Assembly: GCF_016865425.1 (NCBI RefSeq)
Contig: NZ_AP023355.1
Location: 4,772,198 to 4,836,197, forward strand
Source: Actinocatenispora thailandica
GTDB taxonomy: Bacteria; Actinomycetota; Actinomycetes; Mycobacteriales; Micromonosporaceae
Direction: 5' to 3'
DNA length: 64,000 nt
The notes below the pieces were generated by a model. It was not told the DNA's origin. It ran no database searches and saw nothing but the letters and a program-made list of their open reading frames with translations. Each line of letters starts with the position of its first letter. Positions within the stretch are counted from its first letter, which is position 1. Positions 54,614-63,861 of the stretch are shown here, in pieces. A program made the position numbers and the translations under genes.

Positions 54614-55954
54614 TCAGCTCCGGGCGACGAGGTGGTCGGTGAGCAGCTCCGGCATGATCCGGCTGGTGTCCAGCGTCAGGTCGGCCGGCACGAGATCCAC
54701 CAACCCGCCGTACGGCGAGAGCTCCACGTCCGACCCGGCCACCCGGTAACTGCGGGCGTCGTCCAACGGCTCCGCTCCGACCAGGATCCGGTCACCCGTC
54801 ACCGTCAACCCCACCGCATGCAGGTACCCGAAGGCCCGCCCCCGGAACGCCCGCGGCCGGCGGGCCGCCTGCTCCGGCGCCGCGCCGCGGCGCAACATCT
54901 CGCGCAGCTGCGCGCCGGTGAGCGTCGCCACCGCCGCATTGCCCGGCGAACTCGTCGCGCGCCACACGTCGCCCCGCGTCACCGCGCCCGCCGCGATTCC
55001 CGCCGCGCAGTGCACCGGGTACAGCACGGCCACGTCGACCGGGAAGACCGACCGCACCGCCTCGGTGAGCAACAGCACCATGGCCGACTCGCCACCTTCG
55101 GTCAGCTCGGCGGCGTCGCGCAACATGCCGACCGGTTCGGCGAGCCAATCCGCCAGATCGCGCTCGCACGCCGCCAGCTCGGCCAGCACCTCGGGATCGC
55201 GCGGCGCGTCGGCCGGCACCGGTTCGACCGTCGTCCGTACCACCGAGACCGTACCCTCCTGCACCGACAACCGAACCCGGCCGAGATGCTCGGCGAAGTT
55301 GCCGGCCTGCACGATCGGGATCGCGTTGCCCCGGTGCTCGCCGTCCGGCAGCAGCGTGTGGCTGTGGCCGCCGACGATGAGGTCGACCCGGCCGATCAGC
55401 TTCTGCGCGAGCGCCCGGTCGTTGTCGATGCCGGCGTGGCTGAGGACCACCACCACATCAGCGCCCTGCTCGCGAAGCTCGGCGGCGTGCCGGCAGACCT
55501 CGGTGATGCGGGGCAACTCGGTCAGGCCGAAGTCGGCGTAGGCGGTGAACCAGTCGGTGATCCCGATGATGCCGACGGTCAGGTCGCCGGCCGGGACGAG
55601 CCGCGCGGCGACCGTACCCGGCAACGCCGCGCCGTCGAGCGCCACGTCGCCCAGCAGCGGCGGCGCCCCGAAGGCGGCGGCGTACTCGGCGAGCACGCCC
55701 GGCCCGTACCGCAACAGCCCCCCGTTGCCGACCACCGCGGCGTCCACGCCCGCAGCCCGCAACAACCGCCAGGCCGCCACGCCCCGGGTCAGCGCGGACA
55801 GCTCCACCCCGCTGTCCTCGATGTCACCACCGTCCAGCGCCAGCACCGGATACGGTGCCGCGGCGCGGATCTCGCGCACCCGGCCGGCCAGCCGCGCCAA
55901 CCCGTCGAACCGGGCATGAACGTCGTTGAAATGCAGCAGCTCCAGAATCGGCAT
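54614..55954 (-). CDS. 5'-nucleotidase/metallophosphatase-like protein with altered GNH motif
   Basis: A 446-residue two-domain protein of the UshA/5'-nucleotidase family. Metallophosphatase motifs: HFNDVHARFD at 8-17, DGGDIED at 41-47, VGNGG at 75-79, VVLSHAG and GGHSHTLLPDG. In active members the third is GNHE/GNHD; here Gly replaces the catalytic His. The C-terminal substrate domain is present (EPVGMLRDAAELTEGGESAM, GNAAVATLTGAQLREMLRRG, SYRVAGSDVEL). There is no signal peptide, unlike most family members. Either activity is lost or it has a different chemistry. ATG 55954 is used. Confidence 0.85.
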   Translation of the reverse strand: MPILELLHFNDVHARFDGLARLAGRVREIRAAAPYPVLALDGGDIEDSGVELSALTRGVAAWRLLRAAGVDAAVVGNGGLLRYGPGVLAEYAAAFGAPPLLGDVALDGAALPGTVAARLVPAGDLTVGIIGITDWFTAYADFGLTELPRITEVCRHAAELREQGADVVVVLSHAGIDNDRALAQKLIGRVDLIVGGHSHTLLPDGEHRGNAIPIVQAGNFAEHLGRVRLSVQEGTVSVVRTTVEPVPADAPRDPEVLAELAACERDLADWLAEPVGMLRDAAELTEGGESAMVLLLTEAVRSVFPVDVAVLYPVHCAAGIAAGAVTRGDVWRATSSPGNAAVATLTGAQLREMLRRGAAPEQAARRPRAFRGRAFGYLHAVGLTVTGDRILVGAEPLDDARSYRVAGSDVELSPYGGLVDLVPADLTLDTSRIMPELLTDHLVARS

Positions 55955-56080
55955 GGCGCGGATCGTCCCGCCCCGGATCGACCCCGGTCAATCCGACCCG
56001 CTGGAGCCACAGCGCGACCCGGGCCACAACGGCGCCGCGGGCCGCACCCCATCGGGTGTGGCCCGCGGCGGCAGGGTGGA

Positions 56081-57757
56081 TCAGCGGTGGACGGCGACCA
56101 CCCGGTACAGCTCCGGGTCCTCGTCCTTGTACACCGACAGCCCGCGGCCCTCCTGCTCGTGCAGCAGCTCGAAGCCGTACTTGTCCTTCAGCGCCTGACC
56201 GAACGCCGGCCCGTTCTGGTAGCGGCGGAAGTGCTTGCCGTAGGTCTTCTCCAGCGCCTCGTCCTTGTCGGTCCGGAACTCGGCGGCGAACATGTCCCCG
56301 GTACGGGCGCACTCGCTGAGCACACTCATCAGCGTGTGCTGCGTCTCCTCCGGCAGCGAGTGCAGGAAGAAGCGCATGTAGAACAGCACCGGCCCGTCCG
56401 CGGCGGCCAGCGCCTCGGTCAGGTTCTTGCGCAGCGCCGGCTCGTCGGACACGTCGCAGGCGGTGAACTTGACCCGGTCACCGATGCCGAACTCCTCGGC
56501 CTTGGCGGCGGCGTGCTTGACGCCGACCTTCGACCGGTCCATGCCGAGCACGTTGCGGCCGGCCTTGCCGAACGCGTACGAGTCGCGGCCCTGGCCGCAG
56601 CCGATGTCGATGATCGTGTTCGGGGTGTCCTCGCGGGCGTTGATCGCCTCGAAGAACGTCGAGCCCTCGTCGAAGGTCGCCCGCATGTAGAAGTTCGACC
56701 AGTAGACCTCTTCGCCGTACGACAGCGGCATCAGGCCGGACTGGTCGCTCTTGACCCGGTCCCGCGCCCACTTGAAGCCCGGCTTCGGGGTACGCCAGTT
56801 CTCGCCGTACAGGTGCTCGGCCATCTGCTCGGCGTTGACCGGCAGCAGCCCGCGACCGCCGCAGAAGTCGATCTCCTTGGTGCCCGACCAGTCGCTCCTG
56901 CGCACCTCGGTGGTACCGGCGACACCGAACGGGAACTGCAGCAGGCCCTCGTCGTTGAAGTAGGTGTGGAACAGGTCGATGCGGGTCTCCGGATCGCTGG
57001 TGTCGTGGATGTGCAGCGCGGTGCGCTTGCACTCCACGTCCAGGCCGCTCTCCACCAGCCGGAACGCGATCTCCTGCAGCTCGTCGGCGGAGACCCGGCC
57101 GTCGGTGTGCCGGGACACGTACGCGCAGTCGAAGTCCACGTCGTGACCGATCACGCCACCCTCGCGGACGGCGCCGAGCAGGGTGCCGTAGACGAAGAAG
57201 ACGTCGTACCCGTACGCCTCCTTGACCAGCTCACGGACCTTCCCGTACAGGCCCATGACCTTGTCCTGCCAGTCCGTGTCGAGCTTCTTGGACAACTGGA
57301 GTCGGCCGGTCTGGCCGAAGACGTGACCGTTGGACATCCGACGCTTCAACTCTCCTAGACTGTGTTGCCCGTCATTGTTGGGGCGGAGGAACATCCCGTG
57401 CTTGGCGATGGGCAGGGCGACGTCGTCGACACTGACGGTCAGCTTGTCGCTGGTCTTCACGTACTGCCAGATGTCCTTGATCCGGAAGTGGAAGCGCCGC
57501 GCCTCGCCGTAGTTCCCCCGCTTCACCGGGTCGCTCGCCCAGGTGGCGGCGACCTCGAAGCCGCTGAGCTGAAGGCTCACCCGCACCGGGTCGGCACCTC
57601 GCGGCACCGACACCCAGCCGTTCACCTCACCACCGGTGAACTGCTCCACCAGGCCAACCATGCCCGCCTTGAGCCCGCGCAGCCGATCCACCCGCACGAA
57701 CCGGTACCCGGTCGCTCTCTCGACCAGGCCGTTGACGCGCTGCTTGAGCTGACCCAT
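56081..57757 (-). CDS. LicD-type nucleotidyltransferase fused to a SAM methyltransferase
   Basis: A 558-residue protein. Residues 1-130 form an unknown domain. Residues 180-310 match LicD: FFVYGTLLGAVREGGVIGHD, then VDFDCAY (HDVDFD at 205-210, metal-binding), which in LicD transfers phosphocholine or related groups to wall polymers. Residues 380-500 form a class I methyltransferase with IIDIGCGQGRDSYAFG at 382-397. The fusion suggests a wall or lipid polymer is decorated and then methylated by one chain. ATG 57757 follows GGGAGAG. No signal peptide or membrane span. Confidence 0.85.
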   Translation of the reverse strand: MGQLKQRVNGLVERATGYRFVRVDRLRGLKAGMVGLVEQFTGGEVNGWVSVPRGADPVRVSLQLSGFEVAATWASDPVKRGNYGEARRFHFRIKDIWQYVKTSDKLTVSVDDVALPIAKHGMFLRPNNDGQHSLGELKRRMSNGHVFGQTGRLQLSKKLDTDWQDKVMGLYGKVRELVKEAYGYDVFFVYGTLLGAVREGGVIGHDVDFDCAYVSRHTDGRVSADELQEIAFRLVESGLDVECKRTALHIHDTSDPETRIDLFHTYFNDEGLLQFPFGVAGTTEVRRSDWSGTKEIDFCGGRGLLPVNAEQMAEHLYGENWRTPKPGFKWARDRVKSDQSGLMPLSYGEEVYWSNFYMRATFDEGSTFFEAINAREDTPNTIIDIGCGQGRDSYAFGKAGRNVLGMDRSKVGVKHAAAKAEEFGIGDRVKFTACDVSDEPALRKNLTEALAAADGPVLFYMRFFLHSLPEETQHTLMSVLSECARTGDMFAAEFRTDKDEALEKTYGKHFRRYQNGPAFGQALKDKYGFELLHEQEGRGLSVYKDEDPELYRVVAVHR

Positions 57758-58200
57758 GTGCTCTCCCGATAACGTCTCTCGTTATTCGCAAGGTGACGCA
57801 GTATCGCACCACTGATGAATAACTCGATAGTCCCTGTACGGTTGCCGGACACTGCCTGTTAACTTCGCGTGCTTCCCATCCGACCGGCCGCCGCCGGCCG
57901 TCCGCGGACCTCACTGGCCGTACCCGCGCCCATCCGCACCGCGAGCACGCTGTCGCGCCCCAGTCGGTACCGCTAGACACGCGCAGGCCACCCCCGCGGT
58001 GTCGACTGATCGGCTCATTCGACGCCGGCCCCTGATGCAAACCGGCAATGAAGGGAGGGTTAAGGCCCGGCGAACCGCACCGGATGGAGTGACCTTACCG
58101 GAGAATGCGCGAGCCGCAGCGACAGGTTTGCCGGTCGGAATCGGGACGTGACGTTCCCCGGCCCGCCCCGCGCGGCCACCGTGCGTGCGCGACCGTCCGG
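57758..58200. other. intergenic region upstream of the LicD-methyltransferase gene, no gene seen
   Basis: 443 bases between the frameshifted SDR's end and the LicD-methyltransferase start, both minus strand. The part 57758-57860 is AT-rich (CGCAGTATCGCACC, TGATGAATAACTCGATAGTC) and is likely its promoter. 58040-58100 has AAGGGAGGGTTAAGG without a following start codon. No other structure. Confidence 0.45.
57768..57784 (-). promoter_or_regulatory. inverted repeat just upstream of the LicD-methyltransferase ribosome site
   Basis: ATAACG-AGAGA-CGTTAT read on the minus strand, a perfect 6-base inverted repeat whose end is next to CGGGAGAG, the ribosome site. It could be a small repressor operator or a leader hairpin. 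Position is the only support. Confidence 0.4.
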
Positions 58201-58958
58201 TCACGAACCGCCGAAGCGCCCGGCCAGCCGCCGGTACGTGGTGGGAGCCAGCGCGCGGACCGCCACCGGCAACCGCAGCCAGGACGGCGTGAAGGACTCA
58301 TCACGTTCGGTCACGATGCCGCGGACCAGGGTGTCCGCGACCCGCGCCGCCGGCAACGGCCGCGGGCGATGCCGCAGGTAGGCAACCCCGCGGCGATCGA
58401 AGAACGCGGTCCGGACCACGCCCGGCACCAGCACCCCGACCCGCACCCCGAACCGGCCAGCTCGAACCGCAGCGACTCGGCGAACGCGTCCACACCGGCC
58501 TTCGCGGCCGAGTAGACGGCCTCACCCGCCACGCCGGTACGGCCAGCGATCGACGTGACGAACGCCACGTGCCCGGTGCCGCGCGAGACCATCCCCGGCA
58601 GCAGCACCCGGGTCAGCTCGATCGGCGCCGACAGGTTCACCGCCAGCAACCGGGCCACCTGGTCGGCGCTCATCGCGGTGAACCGCCCGGCATGCCCCTC
58701 ACCGGCGTTGTTGACGAGCAGGTCGACCCGGCCCGCCGCGTCCAGCGCGGCACGGGCCAGCTGGGTCACCGCCGACGGCTCGGACAGGTCCGCCGCGAGC
58801 GGGGTACCGCCGGTCATGGTGGCGAGCATCGCCAGCCGCTCGGTGTCCCGGCCGGTCAGGATCAGCCGGGCGCCCAGCTCGGCCAACCGCAGCGCGGTGG
58901 CCCAGCCGATCCCCGAGGACGCACCGGTCACCAGCGCGACCGCGCCACGCACCCGCAT
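58201..58958 (-). pseudogene. SDR family oxidoreductase, one-base frameshift near 58447
   Basis: The N-terminal two-thirds are a classical SDR: LVTGASSGIGWATALRLAEL, LLVNNAGEGHAG, IAGRTGVAGEAVYSAAKAGV with Tyr-x-x-x-Lys. At 58446-58449 the C run is one base short: adding a base continues FELAGSGVRVGVLVPGVV and then the second frame VRTAFFDRRGVAYLRHRPRP to the stop at 58201, giving 252 residues. ATG 58958 follows GGAGGG and overlaps the DMT stop by one base, so they are one operon with the GT28-WS/DGAT gene. The frame is otherwise undamaged; sequencing error is likely. Confidence 0.85.
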
Positions 58959-59851
58959 CAGTCACCCTCCCCCACCTGCTGCCCGGCGCCGACCAGATGC
59001 GGCGCCCGGGTCGCCAGCACGGCGATCCCGAGGGCCATCACCGCCAACGCGATGATCTCACCCAGCACCTCGGCCACCCTCACCGAGATGGTGCCATCCA
59101 GCCAGAGCAGACCCACCCCGATCGAGATCAACGGATCCACCGTGGTGATGATCGCGAGCGCCGGGGAGCCCAGCCGGCCCGCCTGGAAGGTGTTCTGGTT
59201 GAGCAGCACCCCGAACGGGCCGAGCACGCAGATCGCGTACAGCTGCCAGTGGTGGAGCAGCTCCGGGAACCCCTCGGCGAACCGGTTCGACAGGCTGCGC
59301 ACCAGGCCCGCGGTCACCCCGTAGCAGATGCCGGTGGCCAGCGCCAGCGGCAGCGGCCGCCAGCGCTTCGACACCGTCGTCGCCGCGATCAGGCAGGCGG
59401 TCAGCAGCACCGCGAGCCCGATCGCGAGCGGCAGGATGGTGGCCGGCGTCAGGTCCTTGCCACCGGTGTCGGTCGGCCGCGCCACCAGCAGGAACGCCAC
59501 CAGCCCGGCGAGCGCCAGCAACGCGCCGCCGATGCGTACGGCGTCCGGACGGCGGCCGGCGAGCACCGGCGTGAGCAGCACGTAGAACAGCAGGCTGCAC
59601 ACCAGCAGCGGCTGCACCACCATCACCGGCCCGAACCGCAGCGCCGTCACCTGCAACGCGAAGCCGGTCAACGCCAGCACGATCGACCACCGCCACATCT
59701 TCGTGCCCATCAGGTCGGCCAGCAGTGCCGGATCACCGGCACGGCGGGTCGGCACCTGGTGCGTCGCGCGGTACTGCAGGTTCGACGACATGCCGAACGA
59801 CAGCGCGCCGATCACCGCCGCCGGTACGGCGATGAACAGTCCGGGTGGCAT
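58958..59851 (-). CDS. DMT/EamA-like transporter
   Basis: A 297-residue membrane protein with ten predicted helices of the drug/metabolite transporter type (PGLFIAVPAAVIGALSFGMS first; VMVVQPLLVCSLLFYVLLTP; GPFGVLLNQNTFQAG and LAIITTVDPLISIGVGLLWL in the second half). The second half repeats the first in layout, as in EamA proteins. Some DMT relatives flip lipid-linked sugars (ArnE/ArnF, UptA). ATG-type start at 59851; its stop overlaps the SDR start, and it follows the GT28-WS/DGAT gene by 42 bases, so a flippase role for that enzyme's product is plausible. Confidence 0.85.
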   Translation of the reverse strand: MPPGLFIAVPAAVIGALSFGMSSNLQYRATHQVPTRRAGDPALLADLMGTKMWRWSIVLALTGFALQVTALRFGPVMVVQPLLVCSLLFYVLLTPVLAGRRPDAVRIGGALLALAGLVAFLLVARPTDTGGKDLTPATILPLAIGLAVLLTACLIAATTVSKRWRPLPLALATGICYGVTAGLVRSLSNRFAEGFPELLHHWQLYAICVLGPFGVLLNQNTFQAGRLGSPALAIITTVDPLISIGVGLLWLDGTISVRVAEVLGEIIALAVMALGIAVLATRAPHLVGAGQQVGEGD

Positions 59852-59893
59852 CGCCTCACCGCTCCCCGGCGGCGCTCGGCGGCGGGCCGCCCA

Positions 59894-62358
59894 TCAGCGG
59901 CCCTGAGCCAGCGCGTCGGCGAACGCCGAGCGCAGCGCCGTCGCCAGCGGACCGGCGATGCCACGCAACGACTCGTCGTACAGCACGCAGACGCCGGTGA
60001 CACCGGCGTAGCGCATGATGCCGATCCCCAGCGGCACCCCTTCGGCCAGCGCCACCACCGGGTACACCGCGGTCAGCCGATGACCGGCGATGCGACGCTG
60101 CTGCAGCGGCCCCGGAATGTACGACGCGATCATGTTGAAGAACTGGCTGTTGTACACCCGCTGCGACATCCAGGCATGCACCGGCGCCGGGAACATCCCC
60201 AGCGCGCGCATCACGAACGCCGCCGCGTGCGGCTCACCCAGGTCCATCCGCCGGTGCAGGTCGCCACGGATGCGCTGGATCCGCTCGGTGACGGTCATCG
60301 GGCCGACCGGCAGGTCCACCGACACCACACCGGTCTGGTTGCCGGCGGTCCGGGCGCCACTCGCCGAGGCCATCGCGACCGGCAGCATCGTCCGCAACCG
60401 GTCCGGCGCCGCGCCGTCCGCCACGCCGGCCCGGTGCAGCGCCTCGGCGAGCACCCCGAGCAGCACCTCGCTGCTGCGCGCCCGGTGCCGGCGAGCCGCC
60501 GCCCGCACCTGCTCGGTCGGCAGCGGCACCGTCACCACGCCGCGCCGGTTCGCCGTCAGTTCCCGGTTGAGCGGGTGCCGCGGGGCGCCGGCATTGGTAC
60601 CCAGCTCCCACATCCCGCGCACCACCCGGCTGGCCTGGAACGCCATCCCCTTCAGGGTGCGCGACCGCGGCGACGGGGCACCCCGCCGGCGCGGCGTCCG
60701 CCGCCCCGGCGTCTCCAGGATGCGATCCAGGGTGCCGATCAGCGACAGCCCGTCGCCGATCGCGTGGTGCATCTTGAACGCCAGCGTGCAGCCGGCCGAC
60801 CCGGAGTCACCGGCTCGGCGGACCACCAGCAGCTGCCACGGCGGCCGGCGCAGCGAGACCGGCTCGGACCAGAACCGGTCCAGCGCCGCCGCCTGCTCCG
60901 CGTCGTCGGCCGCCACCACCTCGTGCACGTGGTCGGCCACCCGGATCGCCGGATCCACCACCCAGCCCGGCCGCAGCCAACCGCCGCGGGGCACCACCCG
61001 GCGGCGCAGCGTGGTGAGCACCGGCAGCGCCGCGGCGATCCGCTCCACCAGGACGTCCGCGGTGAGCGGTGCGGCCCCCGGCTCCGGCTCCGCGGTGATC
61101 ACCGCACCGACCTGCTGGGTGATCGACCGGGTCTGCACGTGCAGGAAGAACGAGTCCGGCGGTCGCAGCGGCCAGGCGCGCCGGACCGGGCGGATCTGCC
61201 CGGACGCGATGGCCGGGGGCGGCGCCGGCGGGGCGCTCGCCGCGAGCGCCGGCAGGTCCAGCGCAGCATCGTGACCGTCCAGGTACTCCTTCACGGCGGT
61301 GCTCTCCGCGCCACCGGACCCGCCGGCCGCGGCACGGGCCGACACCAGCGCGGTCAGCTGCGCCGCCGTCGAACACGTCTCGGACAGCCCGGACAGGCCC
61401 ATCAGCGCGGCGTTCGCCGCACCGTGCGCGGCGATCGGCCGGAACATCACCACCGGGCGGCCGGTGGCGAGCGCCTCCAGCGAGGTCGCGCCGCCCGCGT
61501 TGGTCACCACCAGGTCCGCCGCCCGGACCAGCGGCGCGGTGTCCGCCACCCAGCCCAACGGCAGCAGCCGCTCCGCCGGCAGGCCGCGGGCGCGCAGCGC
61601 GGCGCGCAGCCGCTCGTTGCGACCGCAGGCAACCACCACCTGGATCGGGCCGGCGGCGGCGAGCAGCGCGTCGACCGCCTCGGTGACCGCGCCGAAGGCG
61701 TACGCCCCGCAGGTCACCAGGACCACGAAACGGTCCGCGGGCAGGCCCAGCTCGGGCCGCTCCAACTGCGGGTCGCCCGGGTAGTACCGGCGCTCCACGG
61801 TCGGCACCGTCGCCCGCGCCGCGATGCCCGGCTCGGCCAGCTCGGCGGCCGGCAGCGCGGCCGGATGCATCACGAACGTCGCGTCCAGGTCGCGGTAGAG
61901 CCAGAACGGGTGCGGCGCGAAGTCCGACACCCAGGCCCCCACCGGGACCGGCAGCAGCCGGTGCCGGCGCAGCCAGGACAACCCGGCCGAACCGAGCGGG
62001 TAGGTGGACAGGATCAGGTCCGGATCGAACCGCTCGACCTCGGTGGCGAGCCGCCGCCCGGCCCAGGCCGCCAGCGTCGACTTGGCGGCCGTGGCGAACC
62101 AACGATGCCGCCACAGCATCGCGTAGAAGAACTCGTACAGCCAGGGCGTGGTCTGCACGTTCGCGACGTAGACACGGCGGAACAACGGACCGACCCAGCT
62201 GCCCATCGTGTCCAGCGTGTCGATCCACCGGACCTCGCTGCCCGGCCAGTGCCGTTCGACGCTCTCCTCCAGCGCCCGGCCCGTCGCGTGGTGCCCCCGC
62301 CCATGTCGGCCGAGACCACCAGCACTCGGCGCGGTGTCCCGTCAGCACCCGGGCCCAT
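59894..62358 (-). CDS. GT28 glycosyltransferase fused to WS/DGAT acyltransferase, one-base error near 62293
   Basis: About 821 residues after one base is added at 62293. N-domain: MGDG-synthase-type GT28. The start MGPGADGTPRRVLVVSADMG, then GGGHHATGRALEE once corrected, is the family nucleotide loop; VVTNAGGATSLEALATGRPV near 284-303 is the UDP-sugar site. C-domain (from about 400): wax ester synthase/diacylglycerol acyltransferase, with HHAIGDG at about 531-537 (HHxxxDG catalytic motif) and a DUF1298 tail ending LYDESLRGIAGPL. The product would be a sugar-lipid with an added acyl chain made by one chain. ATG 62358 has GGGGGACGG upstream. Without correction it splits into a short 22-residue start and a 770-residue frame starting at 62206. 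Confidence 0.87.
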
Positions 62359-62580
62359 CCACCGTCCCCCAGCGTTCGGCGATCTTCCGCCAAACGTTAC
62401 GCCGGTTTGACGCCCGCTGTGCGGCATTGTTCCGTGTCGCACAGCCGCGGCACCCGATCGCGGCGGCCACGATGGCCGGCGCACCCGTCGGCGGCCGGCC
62501 GGCACGCGGCTAGTCTGACCGCGACCCGGGGTGCCGCATGGTCCGGCACCCTTCCAGCCAGCGACGACGCGGGAGACGGC

Positions 62581-63861
62581 GTGGATGCCACCGCACTGCT
62601 CACCGACCAGTACGAGCTCACCATGGTGCGGGCCGCACTGGCCGACGGCACCGCCGACCGGCCGTGCGTGTTCGAGGTCTTCGGGCGGCGGCTGCCCAAC
62701 GGGCGGCGCTACGGGGTGGTCGCCGGCACCGGACGGCTGATCGAACTGCTCCGCGAGTTCCGCTTCACCGACGAGCAGGTGGATCTGCTGCGCCGGCAGG
62801 ACGTGCTCGACGACCGGACCGCCCGCTGGCTCGCCGACTACCGGTTCACCGGCGACATCGAGGGGTACGCCGAGGGCGAGCTCTACTTCCCCGGGTCGCC
62901 GATCCTCACCGTCACGGCTCCCTTCGCGGTCGGGGTGCTGCTGGAGACGCTGCTGCTGTCCGTGCTCAACCACGACTGCGCGATCGCATCCGGAGCGGCC
63001 CGGATGGTCACCGCCGCGCACGGCCGGCCGATCATCGAGATGGGCTCCCGCCGCACCCACGAGCGGTCCGCGGTCGCGGCCGCCCGGGCCGCCTACCTCG
63101 CCGGCTTCGCCTCCACCTCCAACGTCGCCGCGGGGGTGCGCTACGGCGTGCCGACCGCCGGCACCGCAGCACACGCGTTCACGCTGCTGCACGACTCGGA
63201 GGCGGACGCGTTCGCCTCGCAGATCGCGGCGCTCGGTCCCGGCACGACGCTGCTGGTCGACACGTACGACATCAGCCAGGGCATCCGGACCGCCATCGAG
63301 GTGGCCGGGCCACAGCTCGGCGCGATCCGGATCGATTCGGGCGACCTGTCGGTCATGGCGGTGCAGGCTCGCGAACTGCTCGATTCGCTCGGCGCCCGGG
63401 ACACCCGCATCGTGGTCTCCGGCGACCTGGACGAACACTCCATCGCCGCGCTGGCCGCGGCGCCGGTCGACGCGTACGGTGCCGGCACCGCGGTGGTGAC
63501 CGGATCCGGCGCGCCGACCGCGCAGCTGGTGTACAAGCTGGTCGAGGTGGACGGGCGGCCGGTGGTGAAGCGCTCGGAGAACAAGAAGACGGTCGGCGGA
63601 CGCAAGTACGCGGTGCGCCGGCACAAGCCGACCGGCACCGCGGTGGAGGAGGTCGTCGCGTCGCGTTGCGAGCCGGGCGCCGAACCGCACGACCGGGCGT
63701 TGCAGCGGCCCTACCTGGTCGGCGGGGAGCCGGCCGCGGACCTGCCGGACCTCGCCAGCAGCCGCGCGCACCTCGCCGAGTGCCTGGTGTCGATCCCGTG
63801 GGACGGCTTGAAGCTCTCCGCGGGCGACCCGGCCATCCCGGTCACCATGATCAGCAACTGA
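62581..63861 (+). CDS. pncB: nicotinate phosphoribosyltransferase
   Basis: A 426-residue enzyme of NAD salvage that converts nicotinate and PRPP to nicotinate mononucleotide with ATP. Family blocks: LLTDQYELTMVRAALADGTA at the N-terminus, FEVFGRRLPNGRRYGVVAG, the site around MGSRRTHERSAVAAARAAYL, GTAAHAFTLLHDSEADAFAS, VDTYDISQGI, AIRIDSGDLSVMA and VYKLVEVDGRPVVKRSENKK. GTG 62581 follows GGGAGACGG and starts similarity; the longer open frame reaches back into the promoter shared with the GT28-WS/DGAT gene. A gene for nicotinamidase may follow, since a ribosome site lies at 63996 beyond it. Confidence 0.95.
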   Translation: MDATALLTDQYELTMVRAALADGTADRPCVFEVFGRRLPNGRRYGVVAGTGRLIELLREFRFTDEQVDLLRRQDVLDDRTARWLADYRFTGDIEGYAEGELYFPGSPILTVTAPFAVGVLLETLLLSVLNHDCAIASGAARMVTAAHGRPIIEMGSRRTHERSAVAAARAAYLAGFASTSNVAAGVRYGVPTAGTAAHAFTLLHDSEADAFASQIAALGPGTTLLVDTYDISQGIRTAIEVAGPQLGAIRIDSGDLSVMAVQARELLDSLGARDTRIVVSGDLDEHSIAALAAAPVDAYGAGTAVVTGSGAPTAQLVYKLVEVDGRPVVKRSENKKTVGGRKYAVRRHKPTGTAVEEVVASRCEPGAEPHDRALQRPYLVGGEPAADLPDLASSRAHLAECLVSIPWDGLKLSAGDPAIPVTMISN

